From assembly GCA_018398585.1 (NCBI GenBank), contig JAGTTD010000001.1, positions 22,619,438 to 22,683,437 of the forward strand: a stretch of 64,000 nucleotides of DNA. The letters run 5' to 3'. The stretch comes from Simmondsia chinensis (lineage: Eukaryota; Streptophyta; Magnoliopsida; Caryophyllales; Simmondsiaceae). A model generated the notes under the pieces. That model did no database searches, was not told where the DNA came from, and saw nothing but the letters and a program-made list of their open reading frames with translations. The translations under genes were made by a program, and so were the position numbers. Shown here in pieces: positions 36,336 to 46,977 of this stretch. Each line of letters begins with the position of its first letter. Within the stretch, counting starts at the first letter, position 1.

Positions 36336-39300
36336 GTTGTATCTGAATGAGTACCAGCTTGGCATGATCTCTAATGTTAGCTGTTCTAATATTTTCTTTT
36401 CTTGTTTATTTCAGTTGATCCAGGAGGTGAAAGAGCTCAAGGCTTTTAGGAAAGAGCAGATTGAGAAGATGGGTCTTTTGGAGCAGAAGCTCGTATGTTT
36501 TCAGCCTGCTATACTCCGTTTCTCTTTCTTTCTGGCTTTTCCTTACAAGGTTCCATCACCTAGTTTCTGAACTTTGGTGGTGTTGACATATGCAATGATT
36601 ACTTATCCTGTTTCGTGCCATCTTCCAATGTCTGACGCATGGATTTGGAGTTTGAAATTGAGACTTAAACTGGAAATGGGCTCCAGAATTCCAATTTTTA
36701 CCTACTACAATTAGAATTACAGTTCCACAGCTCATTTCCATGGACTAAGTTTTAACTAAAAATCATAAATTTCAATTCCTTAGGGTGCATGTAAAAAATT
36801 GTAATTCCATATTAACTCTATTGACCCAAAACCCAAGATGATTGGAAAACTGAAACACCCAACCCGGCCAAAAATGACTCAAAACTTAAACTGTCCCACC
36901 TTGAATGACTTGAACCCGAACTGATCTGACCCAACCTAAATTTGATTTGATCTAACTCAAAGTTGGAAATGACCCAACCTAATGGACCCAAAAATTGAGA
37001 TGACTCAAACCCTGAATGACCCTATCTAATTCGAACCTGACTTGAAATATGATCCAACCGAGCTGATCCGAAACCTAAGACGACCCAACCTAATTTAGTC
37101 GAGATGTAGAGATGACTGAAATTGGAAATGACCTGATCCTACTCAGTTCGACCAAAACTTGACCCAAAACTAGGTAACTCGGAATTGGAAATGATGCAAC
37201 CTGATTGATGTGGAACCAAGATAGGTCAAGCCTGAATCATCCTACCCAACGCAAACCCGACCCTTGCTAACCAGATCCTAAAATGAACCCACCGAATTAA
37301 CCCTAAATCCGGTACAACTTGAGCACAATATGATCTGACCAAACTAAAACCCTACTTTAGTAGACCCGAAACTTGATATGGTTTGAACCCAAAATGATAT
37401 GATCCAATCGAAACTCGACCCTAGTTGACCCGACAATTGGACTGATCTAACATGATTGATCCAAAGCTCGAAACAATTAGTTGTAAATTACAATTCCAAC
37501 TTCTAGTTCTTTTGATTACCCAAACTTGGAATCTAAATTTCATCCTAATTCCAATTCCATTAGAGTTGAATTGGAATTGCATTGTGCAGTTCAATTCCAA
37601 TTTCATATGCCAAACAGAGCCTAATTGTTTTCTCTTTTCCATATATTAGCTACATGTTACAAACCGAGAATCCGAGGCTTGGGTTTAAATTGGCACTTGG
37701 CGGGAAAATCTGTTAGTAATTGAAATTCTGTTAAAATCTGTTAATGTTGTTCTGATTCTGTTGTGAGTGCTGCTGCTACTGTCCGTTACTGCTGCTGGGT
37801 TGTTGGTGCTGCTGTTATTGATCTTTGGCGCCAAAAAATAAGTTCAAATATTAGTTGGTTGTGTTCTAGAAACTTCTAGTTGAGTTGGTTAGCCAATTAA
37901 GTCTTGATACATTGTATTTTCTTGCTTAAGCTAGCTTATAAATAAGTAATGGATGTGATGTTTAGATTCATTCAATGAAAATAATCAAACCCAAACAATC
38001 TCATTTTGAGATTAATATTCTCTCTCTCATCTAACTCTCTCTATTTTCTCATCTCCTTTCCCTTCTTTCTCTCATCTAACTCTAAATCTCTACTTTCTCA
38101 TCTCAATTTCATTTCTTTCTCATCTCATACTCTCAACCTATCCAAATTAAATTTAGATTACGCTTGTGGTTCAATCCCGAGCGTAACAATTGGTATCAGA
38201 GCCCCGTTTGGCTTCCAATCGAGTGCAATCAAAAGGAGAAAAAAAAAAAAATCGATCTAAATTCAGTGCTGAATTAAGATCAATATAGTGCAGGTTTGTG
38301 CTGAAGAAATTCGAGCGTAGGCATTACCAGATCGAAGAGAAATATTGCAGTGAATTGCGTTGATCATATTCAGCTCATTCATACTCACAGCTTGAAGAAA
38401 TCGGTTCAAGATCAATACGATCAGATCTGAACTTGCAAAATTCAGAAACAATTGACAGTAAGTTCAACATTGTGGTGATCTGCTGCATTGTTTTGCTGCT
38501 GAAATTAGAGCTGATTTTCGTTAGGAAATCAGAACAATTAACAGGACAATCTGATCAAGATCAACTCAGCTTTTGCTCTACAAAAAAAAAAATTTGATCT
38601 GAAAATTTCAGAAAGATTGTTGATCTTATAATAACAGAACTTGTGATAAAATCTGTGATTGTGCTGCTGTAAGAACAAATTTTGTGTTGCTTCTTAGCTC
38701 AGCTCAGCTGGTCATTGCAAGATCACACCGATCAACTTCGATTGTTAAGATCACAAAAAAAAAAAAAATATATATATATCATGACTAATGGTATGAGGAC
38801 CAGAACCGGTGCTGGAGGAGCCAATGCATCAGGCCCGGACACCTTTGCTGCTGCAGTAACAGGTGTTAATGCATCTTGTTCTGCTGAAGCGGGTGTAAAT
38901 GCTACAAACGGACCTCAGCTTTTTACAACTGCTCATCTCCAAGACATTAATCAGAAGATGGATCGAATTCTGACAGTATTGTTGGAAAAAGATGAAAAAG
39001 ATGCAAAGGTTCAAGACCGGTTACAACAAATTGAAGAAAAGATTGTAAACTTGCAAAAGGAGGTGAATAAGCAAGTGGAGAAACCAGTGGCTGAGCAAAT
39101 TGATCAACAAGTTCAGGTGTTGGAGGATAATATCACCGACCGAATGAACCAACAATCACAAACCTTGGAAGAGAAGATTAAGGAGTTGCGCAGCGTAGTT
39201 GATAATCAAAATGTGGCATCTCGTTTTGCACCTTTGATGCCATCAAGCCGATTAAATCGACCAAATGTGGAGTTGGAACCTCAAGTTGGAGGGGCTGCAG

Positions 39301-41384
39301 CTGATACACTAGCACATCCACAAGTCCAGCTTCAACCGAACCACAACAGACCTCAAAACTCTGTTTCTGCAGGCCAGGGAACAGACTATCAGCAGGTTCT
39401 TTCATTTGGACAGGAGCAGCTTGGATCTTTGAGCAAGAATTTCAATCAGGAAGATCACTTCTCAAATCATCCTGATCGGCCACCGGATCCAGCAGTACAA
39501 ATCAGATCGAAAAATGAAAACTCAGGACCCTTTGATCCATTTCATGATCCATCTCGTTCACGACCTGTTGGTTTAATTGCCAAGCATGATGTTCAAGCAC
39601 CCGAAGTTGTCCAGCAGTATAACGTGGGACAAAATGCATCTGAATTTGTCATTAACTGAGGCGATGAAGTCTCTTATGGTAATAGAAGCAATGGCTTTCG
39701 ACAACCTCGAGTTCAACTTGAAAATTTTGATGGAAAGCAACCTCACTCTTGGATAAGAAGATGTGAGCGCTATTTCCATTTTTATTCCATTCCCGATGAT
39801 CAAAAGGTGGACTTGGCCGCGGTTTATCTCCAAGGGGATCACGAAGTTTGGTTTTACAGTCTATTGAGGAGCACTCCCGCTCTTACTTGGGACAAGTTCG
39901 TGACCGAGTTATGTGAGCGCTATGGTGATGAAGAGGTGGGTGATGTCGTGGAAAGCTTCAACAAGCTAACTCAAGTCACTACCGTGAAGGATTACATGAC
40001 AAAATTTGAAAATCTCCGAGCCAGCATGATTACAATTGCCCCTCGAGCCCCCGAGTCCTTTTATGTCTCGAGCTTCATCAGTGGATTAAAGCCTAAAATC
40101 AAGAATTTGTGAAGGCAGTTGATCCTACTTCCTTGTCTCAAGCTTTTGCAAAAGCAAAACTGATTGAGGCTTCAGATTTAACATTTCTCAATCGGCCCAG
40201 GCATCGGGAAGAAAACTTCCAGCATCAACACAAGGGGTTAGACTACAAAAGATTAGATGGGCATAAAGATCCTCTAAACATTGAGAAGGAGCCCTGAAAC
40301 CGCTGTTTTAAATGCCATCAACCTTATGTACCCGGCCATAGGTGCAATCCTAAGCTTCTCATGATGGCTAGAGGAGTTGATGTTGAAGGGCAATTCGAAA
40401 GTGATGAAGATGACGCTGAAAATGAGGGGTCTGATCAAGACAACGGCAGTGAAGATGAAGTGGATCCAATAGCTCGAAGGAAAGAACTGCACGACCTGAC
40501 TATGAAGTTATACAAGTCCAAAAAACTTCAGTTTCGGAAGGGCAACGCCTCCAATAAGTGATTTCCAAGTCTCGTTCTCTTCATTCTTGAGGACAAGAAT
40601 GTTTTCAAGGGGAAGGGAATGTTACAAACCGAGAATTCGAGGCTTGAGTTTAAATTGGCACTTGGCGGGAAAATCTGTTAGTAATTGAAATTCTGTTAAA
40701 ATCTGTTAATGTTGTTCTGATTCTGTTGTGAGTGCTGCTGCTACTGTCCGTTACTGCTGCTGGGTTGTTGGTGCTGCTGTTATTGATCTTTGGCGCCAAA
40801 AAATAAGTTCAAATATTAGCTGGTTGTGTTCTAGAAACTTCTAGTTGAGTTGGTTAGCCAATTAAGTCTTGATACATTGTATTTTCTTGCTTAAGCTAGC
40901 TTATAAATAAGTAATGGATGTAATGTTCAGAATTCATTCAATGAAAATAATCAAACCCAAACAATCTCATTTTGAGATTAATATTCTCTCTCTCATCTAA
41001 CTCTCTCTATTTTCTCATCTCCTTTCCCTTCTTTCTCTCATCTAACTCTAAATCTCTACTTTCTCATCTCAATTTCACTTCTTTCTCATCTCATACTCTC
41101 AACCTATCCAAATTAAATTTAGATTACGCTTGTGGTTCAATCCCGGGCGTAACACTACAACATGATTTAGATGTGCTCTCTCCAATTCTTGTTTTCTTGA
41201 CATTTTTTCAACCCATGCTGTTTTCTTTTCCCCTTTTCTAATCAATCTTCACATAGATATACATCTGAGAAGCAAATTGGATAAATTGTACAATCTTGGG
41301 TGTTGTAGGATAGTAAACTCATCAGAGAGGATACGCCAACAACAACAGAACCGGTGCCTCAAGGGCTCCAGCATATGCGGGGTC

Positions 41385-41416
<32 letters not shown>

Positions 41417-44400
41417 GTACGTAGCCTTACCCCTTCAGGGTGCTACCCTAAAGGGAGGTTGTGTCCGGGGACCCCTATCCTGAGAAGCATAATGGCATAA
41501 ATCATAAAGCAGAAGCATAACAACAGAGAAGCATCTATGCATAAGAGCGAAAGAGCATAAAAACATAAAAGCAACGGCACAGAGCAAGCATAACGAAACA
41601 CTAGAAAGCAATAGGCAATGAGCAATAAAACAACACACTACCATAATTAAGTAAATCACCCAGGCAGATGTAAGAGCCTAGGTGCACTAGTGTTAGACAA
41701 AATTTGCTCCTCTATTCTAAACCGCTACATCGGCTACCTCTATGCTAGCCCTCCACTGATCCCTATCTAAGGCCATCTCCTCATGTAAGTTTAGGTGGTT
41801 GAGGTCGTGTCGGATCGTCTCCATCCATCTCTTCTTTGGCCTGCCTCTCCCTCTTCTTTCGAGCGTAGCATGGAGTTGTTTATATCTCCTGACAGGGGAT
41901 GTGGTCGGTCTCCTCCTAACATGCCCAAACCACCGCAAACGTTGCTCCCTTAATTTATCCTCGATCGGGGCCACACCCAATTTGCCCCTTATGACATCAT
42001 TTCTGATCCTATCCTTCCTTGTAGGTTCACATATCCACCGTAACATACTCATCTCCGCCATCTTCAGCTTCTATGTGTGCTACTGTCTCATTGACCAGCG
42101 CTTTGCACCATCAGAGAGGATGATTGTGGGAATTACTCTAGACTATATGTCATTTGTAGCTTTCCGGCTAGGAAAAAGTCTGTGATACATATCATGCGTG
42201 AAACCAAATGATATAAGGATTCACTTGTAGAACTCTAAAGAAATGATATGCAGTATTGTGACTCCCATATTTTTCAGGAGTAATTGTGCTCTGGTTGCCA
42301 TGTTATCCTAGTTACTGTCTGCAGATAAAATGGTATGAAAGTGCAAGATTTTTGGTACCTTCTGATGTTTATTTTAAACCAAACCAAACCAAACTAAGGC
42401 TTGTGTCACTAGGTGAGGCGAACTTCATGGATTTATAAAAATCTGACATTGTTATTGTTGGATCATTTATTTTTCCATCAAAATGTTTATCTGATTGAGA
42501 ATTTATACTACATGGAAAGATGCTGTAACTTTCCCTTCTTCAATGGCTAGTTTTATCATCATGATGCGCTTGGTTAAATCTGAAGGTGATACCCTGTATT
42601 TTACAGGAAAAAGGTGATACCCATACTTGCTTGTCATGATTTAGCTTGGTACTGATTTATGTTCGTCTCTGTAACTCATCTTGTCCACGAGTTAAATTTT
42701 TTGTTTGCACTTCTCAGATCAACTCAGAAATTGAAATCAAACAGTTGCGTGAGCATTGTATGATGCTAGAATCTTTGTGTAGCCATTCTGATGCATGTGA
42801 TAAAGGGGCAATGATTGAGCCATATGTAGAGCAGCAGCTGGATCTTAAGGATATTGTTTTTCTAGTGGGTGGATTTGATGGACAATCGTGTTTGTCATCA
42901 TTGGAATCCTATTCTCCTTCAAGAGATATAATTAAATCTCTGCGGCCAATGAGCTCAGTTCGTGCATACACCCCAGTCACTAGTTTGAATGATCATCTTT
43001 ATGTAGTTGGCGGTGGAAATGGTTCTTTGTGGTATGACACAGGTACCAATGGTTATTACATCCTGTTTCCCTTTCCTATATGCTGTCGCTCTGTTGTAAC
43101 ATTCTTATTTATGCATATGAAGTTGAGTTCTACAACCCTCAGAGTGATGATTGGAGGTCACTTCCTTCTTTAAATGAGAGAAAGGGGAGCTTAGCTGCAG
43201 TTGCTTTCAATGATAAAATCTTTGCCATTGGGGGTGGGAATGGAGTTGACTGCTTCCAGGATGTGGAGATGTTCGATGCAGATGTTGGGAGATGGATTTC
43301 TGCAAGGTCAATGCTACAGAAGGTGAACTTTTTGCTATATTCTTACTACAATCCTTTTGTTATTTTGGGCTATATCACTATGTTTCCAGAAAGCTAAAGA
43401 AGTTTTATTTTACCTTGCCTAGCATCATACCTGCTTTGCAGAAAATGGCGACATTTTCTAGCTTTCTGTCATTCTTAATCATTATCTTAATCCATGCACG
43501 AAACAATGAAATATTTTTCAGGATTTATTTGATGATTTCTCAAAGAGTGGTCACTATCAAAATATTCATCGTCCATCTGTGAATAGTTGATGCCTCAACA
43601 TCTTTTCCTGTAGTATTGGGGGACATGATGAGAATGTGACTTGGCATATTTTTATTAATGCCTGTTTGATACCATTTTCTTTTTGTTGTTTTTTGTTTTT
43701 TAGAAACAGAAAATCATATTCTGGAAAAAAAAAATGTTTCTTTTTTTTTTTTAATTTTTCTTTCTCAGTTTTTTTTAGTTCGTGTAAACTGAAAACAAGA
43801 AACCAAAAACAAGTAAAAGTTGTTTCCAAATCCTGGTTTTTAGTTTCACAAACCAAAATTCAAATAGAAAACAATACAAAACAATGCCCGTGAACATTTG
43901 ACTTCTGTAGCTTCTCATGAAGATCCTGACAATCGTTCTTTCTTTTATATTGATATTCTAGCATCAAAGTTTATGTAAAATGCTTTCTCATTGCTGTTTG
44001 TTCCATGGATCGCAAAACTAGTCCATCTTTTGCTGCTAGAGTGCAAAATTTCTGGCAGTGGTTGTGCATAGGTTCATGCCACGACACTCATTGTTGATGT
44101 CATCTTTATACGTTCTAGAATAATTCTTTTGCTTTTCAAAGATTTTCTACTTTCTCCTTAAGTTCCCCTTAATGCATGGAATTAAAGCCTGGAATTAAGG
44201 TTGAAATAGGAATTGGGGTTCAAAATTCTAATGTTGTTGTTTGGTTCACATGTTGGAATTGGCATTATAAGTCTACTACCAAGTTCATGGAATTCGATTT
44301 TAACGAAAAGTCATACATTCCAATTCATTGGTGTGTGGCAAAACAATTGCAATTTCACATTAACTCCACTAATCTGAAACCAAAAAAATGACCCAAATTG

Positions 44401-45552
44401 ATTAATCCAAAACCTAAGATGACTTGAAATTGAAAGACTTGAAACAACCTAAATTTGAGCCAAACCTCAGGATGACACAACTTCAATGACTTGAACATGA
44501 AATGACCCTCTTGACTTAAACTAGACCTGCTGTAACTCAATTCGAGGTGGCCCAACCTGATTGAGCCCAAAAATGAAATGACTAAATTCCAGAAAATGCA
44601 CCTATCTGACTTGAGTATGACCCAACCAAATTGATAACCTAGTTGACCAAACCCAAAATGACTCGAGCCAGCTCACTCTTGGCCTAAATTGGACCAGACC
44701 TGAGATAACCTGAAATTCGAAATGATGGAACTAGATTGACCCAAAGTAAGATCACTTGAGCTCTAAATGACCTGAATCAATCAAACCCAACTTGTGCTAG
44801 CCTAAATATTGGAATGACTCAAATCAATCAACCAAAACTTGACATGAATCGAACACGAAATGATCCAACCACCTAAAACTCGACTTGAGTTGACCTGAAA
44901 CTCAAGATAACTTAAACTCAAAGTGATCCGGCCTGACCAAAACCTGACAAGGTGATCCAAACTCGAGCTGCTCCTCCAACATGACCTAAAAACCTGCCAT
45001 AACTTGAATTGCTATGGAATAATATTTCTAACCTTTGATTCTTTTGATTAATTAAACCATGATGTTTTAATTGCATCCTAATACCAAATTCATCAGAATT
45101 GGAATTGGAATTATAATTGCACAGTCTAGTTCCAATCAGATGCCAAATAGAGCCTAGAAGATTTTTGTATAATCAATCTTCTTTAAGAAATCTTCATTTT
45201 AATGCCACTATCATCCGATATCAATGGAACCACACTAAGGTGTCTAATCCTAGAAATAAATCATTTGGAAGTTGCACCACTATTTTCTGATGGAGGGACT
45301 GAGTTTATGTAAGGCTTGGTATATGGGGAAGGTGTTACTCGTTACATCGAGTTTTAATTAAAATATATATTTGGCTTACTAAGTTTCCTCACAATTCTAG
45401 TTAAAGGTGTAACTCCTTCCATTTCTTACTTGACAACCTCCAACCTGTACTCGTTTGTTGAAATGACTCCTAATTTCATAATAATACTGATAAAAAAAAA
45501 AAGCAAAAAGCAACATACCCAGTGACCCAAGGGCTCCCGCCTAAGCAGGGTC

Positions 45553-45583
<31 letters not shown>

Positions 45584-46977
45584 GGGGATGTACGCAGCCT
45601 TTCCCCTTCATGGTATTACTTTTGAAGAGAGGTTGTTTCCGAGTGCCCCTAACCTGAGGGTGAGGACTTCCCAGGAGGTCACCCATCCTGGTACTGCTCT
45701 CGCCCAAGCACGCTTAACTTCGAAGTTCTAATGGGATCCGGTGATGGCGTGTTGGTACCCTTTTTGGTCATAATAATATTGATAGCTGTTAATAAAAGGT
45801 TAAAATATCTCATCTTTAAGCTTTGTGTCAATTTGAAGCATTGCGTTTATGGTTTTTTGTGTTGTTGGGTTATGTTTTTGGAAATCTGTTAAAGCTTATT
45901 GTCTACTTTCTACAGAGATTTGCTCTCGCAGCAGTGGAGCTTAATGGTGCCTTTTATGCTGTTGGCGGCTATGACGGAAATGATTATTTGAGGTATATCA
46001 TGTGCACCATCCTACTTTTATTTGTCTTTCTGACTTGAGCATGTCTCCTGCCTGAAACTAGAACATCTTGCACCTGCCCGATATAAGACACTTTTGAATC
46101 ATTTTTTTCTGTGTTGATATTAATGAGAACATACAAAGGCATCCTCGCATCAGTTGACAAGGTGGTTGAGTACTACCAGTAGAATGAAAGACACCAAGAT
46201 AAAACATGTTGAAGTCCTCTTGAAAATACAAGAGCAAGAGTCAATGGGGTGGCAAGCTTTGGACTTCGAAGCATCTCACTTTCTCTTGTAATGTAATAAG
46301 CTGCCCCATCGTTTGGTCCAACTTCCAATCAGTAGCTTCTTGCCTTTCCTGGTTTATTCAACCAGAGTCCTCCATACGCTTGGCCACGATCTCGATTTTG
46401 TGATTCAATTTCGTAATCTGCCTGACGCGATTGGTCATGGTTATCTTCCTCGGTCTTATCAGTTCTATATCAAATTCAATCTATGATACCAACTTTTTAT
46501 GGCCTGTAGATCATAACTGAATCAAGGAAAGTGAGGGTGAACATGGGGGGAGAAGAGAGTTCAGAACAATGAGAGGGAGAAGAGAAGTGGGGTAACAACA
46601 TCGAGTATATCATTGATGATTGAGAATACTGATCAAGCAGCTTATATAGAGGGTGATGCAACTAAAAATCACAACTGATTTACAATTGAGTGCAATTGAT
46701 TTTGGCACCATTCTAACAGCTCTAACAACCTTTCCGCCCATGCTAACTGATCTAATGGCCTTACCAGCTATCTTAAACATGTAATCATCTTTTTTCTAGA
46801 AAGTGAAGGAGAAAAACATACTATTATCTTGTTGTTTCCTGCAATTTGTTGCTTATTCTATTCTTGAAATCTCAGATCTGCTGAAAGATTCGACCCCAGA
46901 GAACATTCTTGGACCAGAATTGATGGCATGAATTCGAAGAGGGGGTCCCATTCTTTGGTTGTGCTGAATGAAAAATT
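34675..46977 (+). CDS. DCD-domain and Kelch-repeat protein, incomplete at 3' end
   Basis: Eight exons join in frame with GT/AG borders: 34675-34846, 35375-35556, 35679-36335, 36415-36492, 42718-43042, 43123-43322, 45916-45992 and 46876-46977 (597 codons so far). The protein has an N-terminal DCD domain (about residues 22-150: GGVICGCKDNTMEECLSKQL, GLPAQHFLYVKNIDPGLPLF, NHFWFELDHTQASKL), an acidic linker, and a coiled coil (about 338-385). It ends in a Kelch propeller (FLVGGFDG, YVVGGGNG, FAIGGGNG, YAVGGYDG). This order matches plant DCD-Kelch proteins annotated as NS1A-binding-protein-like; DCD proteins are linked to stress and cell death. Start: ATG 34675 follows a splice acceptor. ATG 34663 is in frame but probably intronic. 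About two blades are missing: exon 8 ends in the middle of a codon at a GTGAGT donor, and no continuation is seen by 64000. Introns 4 and 6 are swollen by transposons. Confidence 0.88.
36600..37630. repeat. Intronic repeat with GACCCAA-type array, copy A
   Basis: The flanks are rich in AATTGGAATTG/CAATTCCAATT. The centre (36830-37450) is a degenerate array of TGACCCAACCTGA-like words. The right edge reads CCAAACAGAGCCTA. The same organisation recurs at 44160-45165 with right edge CCAAATAGAGCCTA. The class is uncertain; the ends could be inverted repeats of a DNA element. Confidence 0.55.
37650..37654. repeat. Target duplication of the gag-only element
   Basis: CTACA here and at 41155-41159. 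Confidence 0.9.
37655..38188 (+). repeat. 5' LTR of the gag-only element
   Basis: TGTTACAAACC to GAGCGTAACA, 534 bp. It contains TATAAATAAG (37936) and a CTCTCTCATCTAACTCTC pyrimidine tract near the 3' end. Confidence 0.93.
38190..38202 (+). promoter_or_regulatory. Primer-binding site (initiator tRNA-Met)
   Basis: TTGGTATCAGAGC, one base inside the 5' LTR. Confidence 0.92.
38781..40561 (+). pseudogene. Gag of the gag-only element
   Basis: ATG 38781 (MTNGMRTRTGAGGANASG). A coiled-coil region (QKMDRILTVLLEKDEKDAKV to EEKIKELRSVVDN) is followed by the Ty3 gag core (FRQPRVQLENFDGKQPHSWI, RYFHFYSIPDDQKVDLAAVY, KPKIKNL) and a zinc knuckle (CFKCHQPYVPGHRC, 40301-40342, all ligands present). A Glu/Asp-rich tail ends at 40559-40561. 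Breaks: TGA at 39657-39659 and at 40295-40297, and a one-base deletion near 40110. If the element moved recently, Gag was probably supplied in trans or these breaks are younger than the insertion. Confidence 0.85.
40620..41154 (+). repeat. 3' LTR of the gag-only element
   Basis: It is almost identical to 37655-38188. Differences include AATTCG for AATCCG and GGGCGTAACA for GAGCGTAACA. It is followed by CTACA. Confidence 0.93.
41333..42108 (-). mobile_element. 5'-truncated RTE-like LINE, minus strand
   Basis: A 13-bp direct repeat, CATCAGAGAGGAT, flanks it (41320-41332 and 42109-42121). On the minus strand it first codes the C-terminal end of a LINE reverse-transcriptase protein (42061 to 41717: AEMSMLRWICEPTRKDRIRN, LRWFGHVRRRPTTSPVRRYK, GRGRPKKRWMETIRHDLNHL). 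A TTATGCTT-rich 3' untranslated region follows. It ends in a tail block (CACCCTGAAGGGGTAAGG, CTACGTAC, GCTGGAGCCCTTGAGGCACC) and GTTGTTGTTG. The same tail ends four other retrocopies in this window. A run of about 23 G on the + strand (41394-41416) sits inside the tail. Confidence 0.88.
42718..43322 (+). other. Exons 5-6: coiled-coil end and first Kelch repeats
   Basis: Exon 5 (42718-43042) starts INSEIEIKQLREH, continuing the exon 4 heptads, then DIVFLVGGFDG and YVVGGGNGSLWYDT. Exon 6 (43123-43322) completes a split Val codon: VEFYNPQSDDWRSLPSLNER, FAIGGGNGVDCFQDVEMFD. Borders are CACAG|GT, AAG|TTGAG and AGAAG|GTGAAC. Exons are intact although the preceding intron is 6.2 kb. Confidence 0.88.
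43323..45476 (+). other. Intron 6 of DCD-Kelch, first part
   Basis: No coding sequence. It contains homopolymer A/T tracts (43720-43760) and copy B of the GACCCAA-array repeat (44160-45165). The 5S-headed retroposon follows at 45493. Confidence 0.6.
44160..45165. repeat. Intronic repeat with GACCCAA-type array, copy B
   Basis: It has the same layout as copy A: an AATTGGAATTGG-rich left part, a central array of TGACCCAA/TGACTTGAA-like words (44380-44990), and right part GAATTGGAATTGGAAT ending CCAAATAGAGCCTA. It is clearly the same family, although the arrays have diverged strongly. Confidence 0.55.
45477..45492. repeat. Target duplication of the 5S-headed retroposon
   Basis: CATAATAATACTGATA here and CATAATAATATTGATA at 45769-45784, with one mismatch in 16. 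Confidence 0.88.
45493..45768 (-). mobile_element. 5S-rRNA-headed retroposon with LINE tail
   Basis: Minus strand. 45760 to about 45662 is 5S rRNA-like (CACCGGATCCCAT, AAGTTAAGCGTGCTTGGGCG, AGCAGTACCAGGATGGGTGA, CCTCCTGGGAAGTCCTC), so the internal A box and C box are both present. It continues without a gap into the LINE tail block (GGGGAAAGGCTGCGTACATC, GGCGGGAGCCCTTGGGTCAC, TGGGTATGTTG) and a T-rich end. One 16-bp duplication encloses the whole, so head and tail were inserted together. It is either a 5S-derived SINE (SINE3-type architecture) or a one-off chimera made by template switching. It lies in intron 6 of the DCD-Kelch gene. Confidence 0.88.
45662..45760 (-). ncRNA. 5S rRNA-derived sequence
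   Basis: About 100 bp on the minus strand corresponds to plant 5S rRNA from near base 10 to base 110. There are a few substitutions (for example AACTTCGAAGTTAAG where 5S has AACTCCGCAGTTAAG) and a diverged first part. It is not a functional 5S gene, because the 3' end runs into the retroposon tail without a T-rich terminator. Confidence 0.88.
45916..46977 (+). other. Exons 7-8: last visible Kelch repeats
   Basis: Exon 7 (45916-45992): RFALAAVELNGAFYAVGGYD GND. Exon 8 (46876-46977) completes a split Arg codon: RSAERFDPREHSWTRIDGMN, then SLVVLNEKL, with the donor GTGAGT after AAATT. The next exon should begin with a Tyr-Ala-Leu-Gly-Gly-type strand, and none is found to the right. The intron between them carries a minus-strand LTR relic. 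Confidence 0.85.
46140..46800 (-). mobile_element. Minus-strand LTR retrotransposon relic
   Basis: On the minus strand: LTR-like sequence with a TATATAAGC promoter box (about 46645), ending near 46505; a primer-site-like AGTTGGTATCATAGATTG (46495-46478); then a gag-like start (IRQITKLNHKIEIVAKRMED) in 46440-46380. The arrangement and coiled-coil start resemble the element at 62991. Ends and duplication are not resolved. Confidence 0.5.

Larger units (their letters stand above)
37655..41154 (+). mobile_element. Gag-only LTR retrotransposon (TR-GAG-like), 3.5 kb
   Basis: Complete structure: 5-bp duplication CTACA; LTRs 37655-38188 and 40620-41154; a tRNA-Met primer site directly inside; a gag region; and a polypurine tract (AAGGGGAAGGGA, 40608-40619). 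The LTRs differ at about eight positions by eye, so insertion is fairly recent. No protease, RT, RNase H or integrase is present between gag and the polypurine tract. This is the layout of terminal-repeat elements with only gag. Gag is homologous to that of the element at 51263-55370. It sits in intron 4 of the DCD-Kelch gene in the same orientation. Confidence 0.92.

Noticed and set aside
37655..41154. Interpretation as a caulimovirus-like insertion
   Set aside because: Two LTRs, a tRNA-Met primer site, a polypurine tract and a 5-bp duplication fit an LTR retrotransposon. No viral movement or coat domain is seen.
43566..43893. Opposing frames rich in Lys and Phe
   Set aside because: They are caused by A/T homopolymers within intron 6 of the DCD-Kelch gene.
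45426..45707. Minus-strand 93-codon frame with a Pro run
   Set aside because: It is a translation through the 5S/LINE-tail retroposon and its G run.
45662..45760. A functional 5S rRNA gene
   Set aside because: The 3' end continues into a retroposon tail, and base changes disrupt 5S pairing. It is derived, not a gene.
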